Positions 15,701 to 23,362 of a stretch of 24,090 nt of DNA are shown in pieces. The stretch's first letter is position 1; every line of letters starts with the position of its first letter. The notes beneath the pieces are model-generated. The model ran no database searches and was not told the origin of the DNA. It saw nothing but the letters and a program-made list of their open reading frames with translations. The stretch is from positions 1 to 24,090 of the forward strand of contig CAXQRU010000065.1 in NCBI GenBank assembly GCA_964226685.1, given 5' to 3'. Made by a program: the position numbers and the translations under genes. Source of the DNA: CAXQRU01 sp964226685. Its GTDB lineage: Bacteria > Pseudomonadota > Gammaproteobacteria > Pseudomonadales > Cellvibrionaceae.

Positions 15701-16527
15701 CCACTTGGGTCTGGCTCATTTTCAAGAGACGCACCGCATTGATGACAATAGTATGCCTCTCTTTCATGCCCTAACTTCTCGCAATTAGGGCAAGCTCTGA
15801 GATCTCGCTGCTGAGCCATCTCATGGGCAATCTCAGCGGTGAAAATACCCGTTGGTACGGCAATAATTGAGTAACCCGTCAGCATGGCTAAGGTAGCAAT
15901 GATCTGACCCAGCACCGTCGTGGGTGTTATATCACCATAGCCCACGGTGGTGATGGTCACTATGCACCAATAGATGCTTTTAGGAATACTGGTAAATTTT
16001 GATCCAGGGCCTTCCACGATAAACATCAATGCCCCAAACACGGTGGCAATAATGAGTACTACCAAAAAGAAGACTAATATTTTGCGCCTAGAGGCCACAA
16101 TGGCTCGAGCTAACATATTGGCCTCAGAGATGTAGCGCATTAGCTTTAGGACTCTGAAAATTCTTAACACCCTTAGCAAACGAATCACGAGTAGATAATT
16201 GGCATCACCATAAAACAGTGACAAGTAAGAGGGAATGATTGCTAATAAATCGATAATGCCGTAAAAGCTGCGCACATAACGCCATGGATTGGGAGAGCAA
16301 TACAGTCGCAAACCGTACTCAATGGTGAAAAGAATAGTGAAGCCCCACTCTAAACCACTCAGCCAAAGGCCATAATTGTTTGCCAAATACTCAATGGACT
16401 CCAAAAATAACACCAGAACACTCAAAACAATAGCGTAAATGAGAGCAATATCAAAACGCCTACCAGCGGTCGTGTGGGTACCAAAGATCGTTTGGTATAG
16501 ATAGTCTTTTGACAATAGATTTTTCAT
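15697..16527 (-). CDS. Voltage-gated-type potassium channel with C-terminal zinc ribbon
   Basis: 276 residues from the ATG at 16527. Six membrane segments. S4 carries regularly spaced positive charges (R116, R119, R122, R125, K128, R131 in RLLRVLRIFRVLKLMRY), and the pore filter TTVGYGD (T193-D199) is a K+ signature. After S6 a short cytoplasmic tail holds two CxxC pairs (C246/C249 and C261/C264), a rubredoxin-like zinc ribbon. A longer reading from a TTG at 16602 would run into the divergent yciH gene and adds no conserved sequence, so the ATG is preferred. The gene is divergent from yciH with a 47-base gap and convergent with bepA (4-base overlap). K+ selectivity is inferred from the filter; the gating signal read by the zinc ribbon is unknown. 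Confidence 0.92.
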   Translation of the reverse strand: MKNLLSKDYLYQTIFGTHTTAGRRFDIALIYAIVLSVLVLFLESIEYLANNYGLWLSGLEWGFTILFTIEYGLRLYCSPNPWRYVRSFYGIIDLLAIIPSYLSLFYGDANYLLVIRLLRVLRIFRVLKLMRYISEANMLARAIVASRRKILVFFLVVLIIATVFGALMFIVEGPGSKFTSIPKSIYWCIVTITTVGYGDITPTTVLGQIIATLAMLTGYSIIAVPTGIFTAEIAHEMAQQRDLRACPNCEKLGHEREAYYCHQCGASLENEPDPSG

Positions 16528-16574
16528 GGCAGTTATAGGATACTCCGTGTAAAGGCACAAAAAAGAGCAAGCAT

Positions 16575-16895
16575 ATGAGTGAAAGTCGTTTAGTCTATTC
16601 AACCGAGTCTGGCCGCATTAAAACACCTGAAGAAACAACGGTCAACAAAACTGGTGATGGCATCGTGCGTATCTATCGACAAACCAAAGGCCGCAAGGGT
16701 TCGGGGGTGAGCGTGATCGAGGGTATCGACAAGGACACCCAAACCCTGAAAGACATCGCCAAAACCTTGAAAAAGTCCTTAGGTGTTGGTGGTAGCGTTA
16801 AAGAGCAGACCATCGAGATACAAACGGATAACCGAGAAAAAATAAAAAGCCTGCTTGAGAAGACAGGCTTTGAGGTAAAGATAGCGGGAGGCTAG
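16575..16895 (+). CDS. yciH: SUI1/eIF1-family translation factor YciH
   Basis: 106 residues, the usual size of bacterial YciH. An N-terminal variable part (1-25) is followed by the SUI1 fold: VRIYRQTKGRKGSGVSVIEG, then LKDIAKTLKKSLGVGGSVKE, and a final strand FEVKIAG. The basic GRKGSG loop is the conserved ribosome-contacting region of SUI1 proteins. Bacterial YciH is thought to influence start-codon selection or repress translation under stress, although its role is not settled. The ATG at 16575 has only a weak AGAG upstream. Its stop lies 1 base from the stop of the convergent CAP-domain lipoprotein. Confidence 0.93.
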   Translation: MSESRLVYSTESGRIKTPEETTVNKTGDGIVRIYRQTKGRKGSGVSVIEGIDKDTQTLKDIAKTLKKSLGVGGSVKEQTIEIQTDNREKIKSLLEKTGFEVKIAGG

Positions 16896-16896
16896 G

Positions 16897-17538
16897 CTAT
16901 CTTGGTCGCCCGAATACCTGAGTCCAGTAGGTTCTAAAGTCACTGTTATCATTAATTCGTCTAGCGGCACCCATTTCAGTAAAATTGGCCGACATGATAT
17001 TTCGGCAATGACCTGGGCTATTTAGCCAACCTGCCATTACCTGCTCAACGGTGGTATACCCTGCCGCAATATTTTCACCCAAGGCGCGATACTCGTAACC
17101 TGCAGCCGTTGATCGTTCCACCATCGACAAGCCATCAGAGCCGGTATGGCTGAAAAAGTTCATGCTTGCCATATCCTCTGAATGAACAGCCGCAGCAAGG
17201 GCTAAGCGACAATTCCAAGTTAATGGGGAAACCGCAGGCATTGAGTTGGTTCCGCACATGCGAGCTTGAGAGCGAGCCTCGTTAACTAGGGCTAGCATGG
17301 CTTCGTCAATCGCCAAGAGTTGACACTCAGAACTAGGCGGTTCAGGGGGAACTGGCTCCGGTGTTATTTCAGGTTCAGGATCGACGACCTGAGGTTCATT
17401 TTGCGGTTGAACATTATTTTGTTGATTTGAATTGTTTGAAATTGGCTCCAAGGTGCTAGAGACCTTAGTATCTCCACCGCCGCCACAGGCTGAGATAAAA
17501 AAACAAATTAGGACAAAGAGTAAGGACTTATAGCTCAT
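16897..17538 (-). CDS. CAP/SCP-domain lipoprotein
   Basis: 213 residues. Lipoprotein signal with lipobox ISAC (C18), followed by four glycines, so outer-membrane anchoring is likely. A Gln/Asn- then Pro/Glu-rich linker (about 35-68, including PEPVPPEPP) acts as a spacer. The CAP (SCP/PR-1) domain covers about 74-213. Family positions visible: H119 (AAVHSEDMA), E155 (LGENIA), H177 (SPGHCRNIM) and a terminal YWTQVFG. Cysteines C72, C95, C110 and C178 could form disulfides in the periplasm or outside. Bacterial CAP proteins have diverse or unknown functions, so none is claimed. It follows yebC by 84 bases with no clear terminator between, so it may be co-transcribed or have its own promoter. It occupies the place where ruvCAB often follows yebC. 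Confidence 0.9.
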   Translation of the reverse strand: MSYKSLLFVLICFFISACGGGGDTKVSSTLEPISNNSNQQNNVQPQNEPQVVDPEPEITPEPVPPEPPSSECQLLAIDEAMLALVNEARSQARMCGTNSMPAVSPLTWNCRLALAAAVHSEDMASMNFFSHTGSDGLSMVERSTAAGYEYRALGENIAAGYTTVEQVMAGWLNSPGHCRNIMSANFTEMGAARRINDNSDFRTYWTQVFGRPR

Positions 17539-17622
17539 ACTGGTCTCATATTATTTTAAAGGCGCAGTATGCCCAAAAATAAACGGCTATTCCGTGACGA
17601 AACTTACATTTTGATTAGGGAG

Positions 17623-18366
17623 CTAATCTAAGGAATTAAGAATTTCTTCTGAAATCTCGGCATTAGTGAAAACATTTTGAACATCATCAAGATCTTCCAA
17701 CACATCCACCAAGGTTAAGATTTTGGCCGCACTTTCTGCATCAAGGGCAACCAGGGTCGAAGGCACCATAGAAATTTCGGCATTTAAGGCTTTAAAGCCT
17801 GCCCGCTCAAGCACACTCTGACAACTAGAAAACGCTTCGAAAGGAGTGATCACTTCGATAGTATCGTCCTTGTGGCTAATGACATCATCCGCACCCAATT
17901 CCAGTGCCAATTCCATTAACGCCTCTTCATCCTCAGAAGCATCGAACAAAAACTGCCCCTGCTTTGTAAAAAGATAAGCTACCGAACCATCAGTCCCTAA
18001 GTTACCGCCATGTTTAGTAAAGGCATGACGCACATCGCTGACCGTGCGGTTGCGATTATCCGTCATGCATTCAACCAATACCGCCACACCACTTACACCA
18101 TAACCTTCATAGGTAATCTCTTCGTACTGATCACCCTCGCCATTACCCACCCCTCTGGCAATGGCTTTATCAATGGTATCGCGCTTCATATTCGCGCCCA
18201 GAGCTTTATCCATAGCCGCCCTCAAGCGGGGATTATCGGCCGGCTCTCCCCCGCTCTTTGCGGCTACCACTAACTCTCGAATCAGCTTGGTAAAGATCTT
18301 ACCTCGCTTAGCATCCTGTGCCGCTTTTCGGTGGCGAATGTTGGCCCATTTGCTGTGCCCTGCCAT
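17623..18366 (-). CDS. yebC: YebC/PmpR family regulatory protein
   Basis: 247 residues, full family length. It starts MAGHSKWANIRHRKAAQDA, the hallmark of the family, followed by FTKLIRELVVAAK. It also has YEGYGVSGVAVLVECMTDN and FTKHGGNLGTDGSVAYLF. YebC proteins have been described as transcription regulators and, more recently, as factors easing translation of proline-rich stretches; the sequence cannot separate the two. The ATG at 18366 is only 3 bases past the aspS stop, with no strong ribosome site, so translation probably couples to aspS. Acidic C-terminal half typical. Confidence 0.96.
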   Translation of the reverse strand: MAGHSKWANIRHRKAAQDAKRGKIFTKLIRELVVAAKSGGEPADNPRLRAAMDKALGANMKRDTIDKAIARGVGNGEGDQYEEITYEGYGVSGVAVLVECMTDNRNRTVSDVRHAFTKHGGNLGTDGSVAYLFTKQGQFLFDASEDEEALMELALELGADDVISHKDDTIEVITPFEAFSSCQSVLERAGFKALNAEISMVPSTLVALDAESAAKILTLVDVLEDLDDVQNVFTNAEISEEILNSLD

Positions 18367-18369
18367 AAC

Positions 18370-20136
18370 TTACGATTTTTTCTGGTTTACGCTAATGTGC
18401 AGCTCTCTTAGTTGTTTATTATCGACTGCACCGGGAGCATTGGTCATCACGCAAGCTGCGGACTGTGTTTTCGGGAAAGCAATCACATCACGGATGGACT
18501 CACTACCCGTCATTAACATGATCAAACGATCCAAACCAAAGGCTAAACCACCGTGAGGAGGCGCACCATATTTCAAGGCATCCAGTAAAAAGCCAAACTT
18601 CTCTTGCTGCTCGGCTTCATCAATACCCAGTACTTCAAATGCCGCTTGCTGCATTTTAGGATCGTGAATACGCAATGAACCACCGCCTAACTCAGTACCA
18701 TTTAAGACCATGTCGTAGGCATTTGAGAGTGCCGCACCGGGGTTCGCCACTAACTCTTCTGGGCTGCAAGTCGGAGCCGTAAATGGGTGGTGTAAAGATG
18801 TCCAGCCGTTATCGGTCTTTTCAAACATTGGGAAGTCGACCACCCACAAAGGCGCCCACTCAGACTGATACAGGTCAAGATCTGCGCCCAGTTTGCAACG
18901 CAATGCACCCAGGGCTTCGTTAACTACCGTCGCTTTATCTGCACCAAAGAAAATCAAATCGCCATTTTCAGCCTGTACGCGCTCCAAAATGGTTGCTCGA
19001 ACCGACTCGGGTAAATGCTTAACAATAGGAGACTGTAGACCTTCCCCCAAGTCTTCTTTGTTATTGACTTTGATGTACGCTAAGCCTTTTGCCCCGTAAA
19101 TAGAGACGAACTTGGTGTAATCATCAATTTGTCGGCGACTCAGTTTATCATTACCGCCCGGTACTTTTAGTGCGGCTATACGGCTATCTGGGTCATTTGC
19201 AGGCCCTGCAAATACTTTAAACTCAACATCACCCATTAGGTCTTTGATATCGACCAACTTCAACGGAATACGAAGATCGGGCTTATCTGAGCCGTAATCT
19301 CTCATCGCCTCTGAGTACGGCATTTTGGGAAACTCACCCAAGTCAATTGACTTTAAGTTTAAAAACAAACTACGAATCATGCCCTCAGTGATCGACATGA
19401 TTTGATCTTGGTTGATAAACGAGGTCTCGATATCAATCTGGGTAAACTCAGGCTGACGATCGGCCCTGAGATCCTCATCCCGAAAACATTTAGCGATTTG
19501 ATAGTAACGATCAAAACCCGAAACCATTAATAACTGCTTAAACAGTTGGGGGGACTGTGGCAAAGCAAAAAACTGGCCCTCATGCGTGCGCGAAGGCACC
19601 AAGTAATCACGAGCGCCCTCAGGCGTGGCGCGAGTGAGAATGGGGGTTTCAATATCAAGAAAACCATTTTCGTCTAAATAATTTCTAATTAAATTAGTCA
19701 CTTTAGAGCGAAATTTAAGGTTCTTTTGCATGGTTTCACGGCGCAAATCGATGTAGCGATATTTCAAGCGAACCTCTTCGCCAACGGTAATATGCTCATC
19801 TAATTGGAACGGTGGCGTCACCGCCGCATTTAAAATTTCTATCTCAGTGCCGTAGACTTCGATTTCACCAGTGGCCATATTGGGATTTACCGTCCCTTCA
19901 CCTCTCGCGCGAACCTTGCCCACGACCTTCAAAACATACTCGCCTCTGACCTTATCGGCTAAGGCAAAATTATCTGCACTATCAGGGTCAAAGACCACTT
20001 GCACAAGACCTTCTCGATCGCGAAGGTCAACAAAAATTACACCTCCATGATCGCGGCGGCGATCGACCCAGCCACAAAGGGTCACAGTTTGGTCAATGTT
20101 TTCGGTGGTGAGTACACCACAGTAATGACTGCGCAT
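18370..20136 (-). CDS. aspS: Aspartyl-tRNA synthetase
   Basis: 588 residues, standard bacterial size. The N-terminal OB anticodon-binding domain (CGWVDRRRDHGGVIFVDLRD) recognises the tRNA. The class II catalytic core contains motif 2 (FRDEDLRADRQPEFTQID) and motif 3 (GLAFGLDRLIML), with the bacterial GAD insertion between (about 290-420). It charges tRNA-Asp in the cytosol; whether it is strictly discriminating cannot be read here. The ATG at 20136 lies 15 bases after the fmdB stop. With fmdB upstream and yebC downstream it forms a conserved translation-related operon. Confidence 0.97.
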   Translation of the reverse strand: MRSHYCGVLTTENIDQTVTLCGWVDRRRDHGGVIFVDLRDREGLVQVVFDPDSADNFALADKVRGEYVLKVVGKVRARGEGTVNPNMATGEIEVYGTEIEILNAAVTPPFQLDEHITVGEEVRLKYRYIDLRRETMQKNLKFRSKVTNLIRNYLDENGFLDIETPILTRATPEGARDYLVPSRTHEGQFFALPQSPQLFKQLLMVSGFDRYYQIAKCFRDEDLRADRQPEFTQIDIETSFINQDQIMSITEGMIRSLFLNLKSIDLGEFPKMPYSEAMRDYGSDKPDLRIPLKLVDIKDLMGDVEFKVFAGPANDPDSRIAALKVPGGNDKLSRRQIDDYTKFVSIYGAKGLAYIKVNNKEDLGEGLQSPIVKHLPESVRATILERVQAENGDLIFFGADKATVVNEALGALRCKLGADLDLYQSEWAPLWVVDFPMFEKTDNGWTSLHHPFTAPTCSPEELVANPGAALSNAYDMVLNGTELGGGSLRIHDPKMQQAAFEVLGIDEAEQQEKFGFLLDALKYGAPPHGGLAFGLDRLIMLMTGSESIRDVIAFPKTQSAACVMTNAPGAVDNKQLRELHISVNQKKS

Positions 20137-20151
20137 AACAATTTCCTAATT

Positions 20152-20439
20152 TTATTTGGATTCACTGGACGATGTTTTCGTCTCACTTTTACTCGGCGTT
20201 GACGATTGACTATCGCTCGAGGTTTTTTTCGCATCACCTGCTAGATTTTTTTGCTTAGCGCTCTTAAAGTCGGTTTCATACCAACCACTGCCCGATAACC
20301 TAAAGCCTGCTGCCGAAACCTTCTTTACCAGTGCGTCTTTTTGACACTCGGGGCACTCACGCAAAGGAGCATCAGACATTTTTTGCAAAGCTTCAAGGTA
20401 ATGACCACAAGCACCACACTCATATTCATAGATAGGCAT
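20152..20439 (-). CDS. FmdB-family zinc-ribbon protein
   Basis: 95 residues from the ATG at 20439. It starts MPIYEYECGACG, the family hallmark, with a zinc ribbon C8-x2-C11 and C29-x2-C32. A conserved GSGWYETDF segment follows, then a low-complexity Ser/Thr/Lys tail (about 65-95). Function is not established for this family. A GTG 15 bases upstream could extend the frame, but it has no ribosome site, whereas AAAGGG sits 6 bases before the ATG. First gene of the fmdB-aspS-yebC operon, a common arrangement; a TATAAT -10 lies about 35 bases upstream. Confidence 0.93.
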   Translation of the reverse strand: MPIYEYECGACGHYLEALQKMSDAPLRECPECQKDALVKKVSAAGFRLSGSGWYETDFKSAKQKNLAGDAKKTSSDSQSSTPSKSETKTSSSESK

Positions 20440-20473
20440 AACCAACCCTTTCACTCAAAACAAACGGCCGCAG

Positions 20474-20479
20474 ATTATA
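20474..20479 (-). promoter_or_regulatory. Candidate -10 element for the fmdB-aspS-yebC operon
   Basis: Minus-strand TATAAT, 34 bases before the fmdB ATG, giving a leader of about 28 bases. The -35 at 17-base spacing is poor (TATTCA). Confidence 0.5.
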
Positions 20480-20545
20480 CAATAGGCTTTTTAGAATGAA
20501 TACCAGTGACACCATAAAAGCCCATATTAGCGCCTTTAATTGGGC

Positions 20546-20634
20546 AAAAAATATTATAAAAAGCGACTTTTTCAAAAAAAACCCCTAAAAAAGCAGCCTT
20601 TTCTGTTGCCGAGTGGGTTTTTATACTATATACA
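20546..20634 (+). promoter_or_regulatory. Candidate HU-like gene promoter with an upstream A-tract array
   Basis: -35-like TTGCCG (20606-20611) and -10-like TATACA (20629-20634) with a 17-base spacer, each matching consensus at 4 of 6 positions. Upstream lie A/T tracts at 20546-20551, 20558-20562, 20568-20572, 20574-20581 and 20587-20592, several about 11-12 bases apart, which could bend DNA or act as an UP element. Confidence 0.45.
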
Positions 20635-20640
20635 TAGGCC

Positions 20641-20698
20641 TGATGATTGAGTCATCAACAATCAAGATTCTGTTATCGATCATTAAGATTGTAATCTT
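20641..20698 (+). repeat. Small palindromes in the leader of the HU-like gene
   Basis: TGATGA (20641-20646) and TCATCA (20652-20657) flank 5 bases. AAGATT-GT-AATCTT spans 20685-20698, ending 22 bases before the start codon. They may be mRNA hairpins or sites for self-regulation by a nucleoid protein (inference). Confidence 0.4.
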
Positions 20699-20720
20699 TC
20701 ACACATTGAGGGCATTATTT

Positions 20721-21113
20721 ATGGCTGCAAGTAAGACTGCTGCAAAAAAAACAACCAAAGCAAAAACCGAAGCTCCGGCTAATCCGGCTAAAAAAATCAA
20801 AGCCATCAGCGAGCGCTACAATAAAACCCAAATATTGACTCAAATCGCGGAAAATACCCAACTCACCAAAAAGCAAGTTGAAGCTGTTATCAACGAGCTA
20901 AGTGATATCATTGAAGGTCACATCAAGAAAAAAGCGGTTGGCGAATTTGTGTTACCAGGACTAATGAAAATCTCTGCGGTCAAGAAACCAGCTCGTAAGG
21001 CTCGCAAAGGTATTCACCCCATCACAAGGGAAGAGACCGTCTTTGCCGCCAAGCCTGCCAGCGTTCAAGTGAAAGTGAGACCATTGAAAAAACTCAAGGA
21101 AATGGCCGTATAA
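20721..21113 (+). CDS. HU-like DNA-binding protein with Lys/Ala-rich N-terminal tail
   Basis: 130 residues from the ATG at 20721, chosen because GAGGG lies 8 bases upstream and the frame before it is hydrophobic non-conserved sequence. The N-terminal 28 residues are a Lys/Ala/Thr tail resembling histone H1 tails. The HU/IHF fold follows: NKTQILTQIAENTQLTKKQVEAVINEL (34-60), the GEFVLPGLMKI strand, then a basic arm with P100 (ARKGIHPITREE) aligned to the DNA-intercalating Pro of HU. It ends KPASVQVKVRPLKKLKEMAV, where HU has KVPxFKxGKxLK. At 130 residues it is longer than classical HU (about 90), because of the tail. Expected to bind DNA and shape the nucleoid; sequence specificity is unknown. 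Monocistronic, with its own predicted promoter and terminator. Confidence 0.88.
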   Translation: MAASKTAAKKTTKAKTEAPANPAKKIKAISERYNKTQILTQIAENTQLTKKQVEAVINELSDIIEGHIKKKAVGEFVLPGLMKISAVKKPARKARKGIHPITREETVFAAKPASVQVKVRPLKKLKEMAV

Positions 21114-21119
21114 ACGGCC
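21104..21119 (+). repeat. Hairpin enclosing the stop codon of the HU-like gene
   Basis: GGCCGT (21104-21109), ATAA, ACGGCC (21114-21119). The TAA stop (21111-21113) lies in the loop. A second, longer hairpin follows six bases later. Confidence 0.6.
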
Positions 21120-21124
21120 TATCT

Positions 21125-21155
21125 AGTGGGTGAGCCCCTCTCACCCACTCCTTTT
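21125..21155 (+). terminator. Intrinsic terminator of the HU-like gene
   Basis: AGTGGGTGAG (21125-21134) pairs with CTCACCCACT (21140-21149) over a 5-base loop, followed by CCTTTT. The stem is strong and the U-run short. It sits between the convergent HU-like and HIT genes. Confidence 0.8.
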
Positions 21156-21576
21156 AGGCCTCAACAAAATCATCGCCAGCTAAGGCACTAGTTAACCTTG
21201 AAATTCTATCTTGTAAAACATCGTCATCATAACCCTTTGGTGGGTGCGCTCCCCATACAGAACCAGGCCACGCAATATCGCTTTCAAACCTAGCCACATG
21301 ATGAAAGTGAAGCTGTTTGACAATGTTCCCGATGACAGCAACATTCATCGAGTCAGGTTGAAACAAATCAACCATAATCTCGGCCAAACGACAGGATTCT
21401 CGCCCAAGCTGCATTCGATCTTCATCGTTTAAGTGGTGGATCTCAAAAATGCTTTCGCGCCTTGGAACCAAGATGCACCAGGGATAATTGGCATCCTTTG
21501 ACAATAGCACCAGCGATAATGGTAACTGGCCTAAGATATGGGAGTCTTCTTGTAACTTTGGGTGTAGTGTAAACAT
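21154..21576 (-). CDS. HIT-family nucleotide-binding protein
   Basis: 140 residues. It contains DANYPWCILVPRRESIFEIHHL, matching the nucleotide-binding part of a HIT fold, and the histidine motif QLHFHHVAR with H90, H92 and H93, an HxHH variant of the classical HxHxH. This subgroup is common in Gammaproteobacteria as a stand-alone small protein. HIT proteins hydrolyse or transfer nucleotidyl groups; the substrate here is unknown. The ATG at 21576 has AGGAG 6 bases upstream. Divergent from proS with a 72-base gap. Confidence 0.9.
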   Translation of the reverse strand: MFTLHPKLQEDSHILGQLPLSLVLLSKDANYPWCILVPRRESIFEIHHLNDEDRMQLGRESCRLAEIMVDLFQPDSMNVAVIGNIVKQLHFHHVARFESDIAWPGSVWGAHPPKGYDDDVLQDRISRLTSALAGDDFVEA

Positions 21577-21648
21577 CCTTAGCTCCTCGTGGTTTTTTAT
21601 TAAAATCAGGTTAGAATAGGTTCTTTACATAATAGACTAGAGAGAACC

Positions 21649-23361
21649 ATGCGAGCCAGCCGTTATTTAACCTCAACCTTGAAAGAGACCCCTTCTGACG
21701 CCGAAGTCATCAGCCACCAACTCATGTTACGGGCTGGTCTAATACGAAAACTCGCCTCAGGGCTTTACACTTGGCTACCCACTGGCCTTAGGGTGCTGCG
21801 CAAAGTTGAGGCCATTATCAAAGATGAAATGGATAAAGCCGGCGCCTTAGAAGTCTTGATGCCTGTGGTTCAGCCCGCTGAGCTTTGGCAAGAATCTGGG
21901 CGCTGGGAGCAATATGGGGCGGAACTATTAAGAATTCATGATCGTCATCAGCGCGAGTTTTGTTTGGGGCCTACTCATGAGGAGGTCATTACTGACCTGG
22001 CTCGCAACGAGATCAGCAGTTACAAACAGCTACCCGTTAATTTTTATCAAGTTCAAACAAAGTTCCGCGATGAAATTCGGCCTCGTTTTGGGGTGATGCG
22101 ATCTCGCGAGTTCATTATGAAAGATGCCTACTCTTTCCATTTGAATCAAGAGTCACTGCAAGAAACCTACGATGTCATGTACCAGGCCTACTCCAATATC
22201 TTTGATCGAATTGGCCTGAACTACCGAGCTGTACTGGCCGATACTGGCTCCATTGGTGGCACCGCCTCCCATGAGTTCCACGTATTGGCAGACAGCGGAG
22301 AGGATGACATTGCCTTTAGCACAGAAAGTGACTACGCCGCTAATATTGAAATGGCGGAGGCCCTGCCCCTACCCGCACCTGAAACCCATTGGAGTGAACT
22401 GACTAAAGTGGCAACGCCCAATCAACACACCATCGAACAGGTTGCTGATTTTTTAAAGGTCGACGCCAGTTGTGTGGTGAAAACCTTGATCGTACAGGGT
22501 GATGATGAGAACGCTCCACTTGTGGCACTCGCTCTCAGAGGCGATCACATATTAAATGAGATTAAAGCGGAAAAAATACCAGGCGTTCATAGTCCCCTAC
22601 GCCTAGCCAGTGAGGAGCAAATTAAAAGCCTACTGGGCTGCTCAATCGGCTCGATCGGGCCAATAGACCTAACGATTCCCCTGTATGTTGATCATAGTGC
22701 GCTGGCCCTGAAGACCTTTGCCTGTGGTGCCAATGAAGATGGTTATCACCTAACGGGTGCACATTGGCCCGATCAAGTAGAGGCTGTCGACATTCGTAAT
22801 GTGGTAGAAGGTGACCAAAGCCCCTGCGGCAAAGGAACGCTCTCTATTAAGCGCGGGATTGAGGTTGGACATATCTTCCAGTTGGGCACGAAGTACAGTG
22901 GCGCCCTCAACGCTAGCGTGCTTAATGAACAAGGGCAAGCTAGCATCATGACCATGGGGTGCTATGGCATTGGTGTGACTCGTGTCGTTGCCGCCGCGAT
23001 CGAACAAGGCTATGATGATCGAGGAATTATTTGGCCAACCTCCATTGCTCCCTTTCAAGTGGCCATTGTACCCATTAATCTTCATAAATCTGAAGCCGTG
23101 GCTAAGCAATGCGAGTTTCTTTATGAGTCCCTGATTGGCCTTGGAATCGATGTAATTTATATGGATGAACATAAAGCTCGTCTAGGGGTTCTGCTAGCTG
23201 ACACCGATCTTCTGGGCATCCCTCATCGAGTCGTGATTGGTGATCGAGGACTTGAAGCTGGTACTGCTGAATACAAGAGAAGAACAGCGGATGCCAGTGA
23301 AGACGTTGCTCTTTCCAATCTTGTTGAGTTCATACAACAGCGTGTTACTAGCGAGCTGTAG
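21649..23361 (+). CDS. proS: Prolyl-tRNA synthetase (bacterial type with editing domain)
   Basis: 570 residues, the standard length of bacterial-type ProRS. The class II catalytic core is split: the N-terminal part has LIRKLASGLYTWLPTGLRVL, GPTHEEVITDLAR and motif 2 (FRDEIRPRFGVMRSREFIMK). The INS editing domain (about 225-390) hydrolyses Ala-tRNA-Pro. Motif 3 (GCYGIGVTRVVAAAIEQ) follows, and the C-terminal anticodon-binding domain closes it (about 465-570). It charges tRNA-Pro in the cytosol. The ATG at 21649 has AGAGAGAA just before it. Its stop lies 1 base before a likely GTG start of the lytic transglycosylase, so the two are probably co-translated. Confidence 0.97.
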   Translation: MRASRYLTSTLKETPSDAEVISHQLMLRAGLIRKLASGLYTWLPTGLRVLRKVEAIIKDEMDKAGALEVLMPVVQPAELWQESGRWEQYGAELLRIHDRHQREFCLGPTHEEVITDLARNEISSYKQLPVNFYQVQTKFRDEIRPRFGVMRSREFIMKDAYSFHLNQESLQETYDVMYQAYSNIFDRIGLNYRAVLADTGSIGGTASHEFHVLADSGEDDIAFSTESDYAANIEMAEALPLPAPETHWSELTKVATPNQHTIEQVADFLKVDASCVVKTLIVQGDDENAPLVALALRGDHILNEIKAEKIPGVHSPLRLASEEQIKSLLGCSIGSIGPIDLTIPLYVDHSALALKTFACGANEDGYHLTGAHWPDQVEAVDIRNVVEGDQSPCGKGTLSIKRGIEVGHIFQLGTKYSGALNASVLNEQGQASIMTMGCYGIGVTRVVAAAIEQGYDDRGIIWPTSIAPFQVAIVPINLHKSEAVAKQCEFLYESLIGLGIDVIYMDEHKARLGVLLADTDLLGIPHRVVIGDRGLEAGTAEYKRRTADASEDVALSNLVEFIQQRVTSEL

Positions 23362-23362
23362 A

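Noticed and set aside
16528..16602. 25-residue N-terminal extension of the potassium channel from a TTG at 16602
   Set aside because: It overlaps the start of the divergent yciH gene, is not hydrophobic or family-like, and an ATG at 16527 fits the family N-terminus.
16897..18366. Functional link between YebC (proline-stretch translation) and the proline-rich linker of the neighbouring CAP lipoprotein
   Set aside because: The linker has only short PP pairs and such linkers are common in lipoproteins; adjacency alone is not evidence.
20613..20720. 36-residue hydrophobic extension of the HU-like protein
   Set aside because: It includes the candidate -10 and leader palindromes. A strong ribosome site precedes the downstream ATG at 20721.
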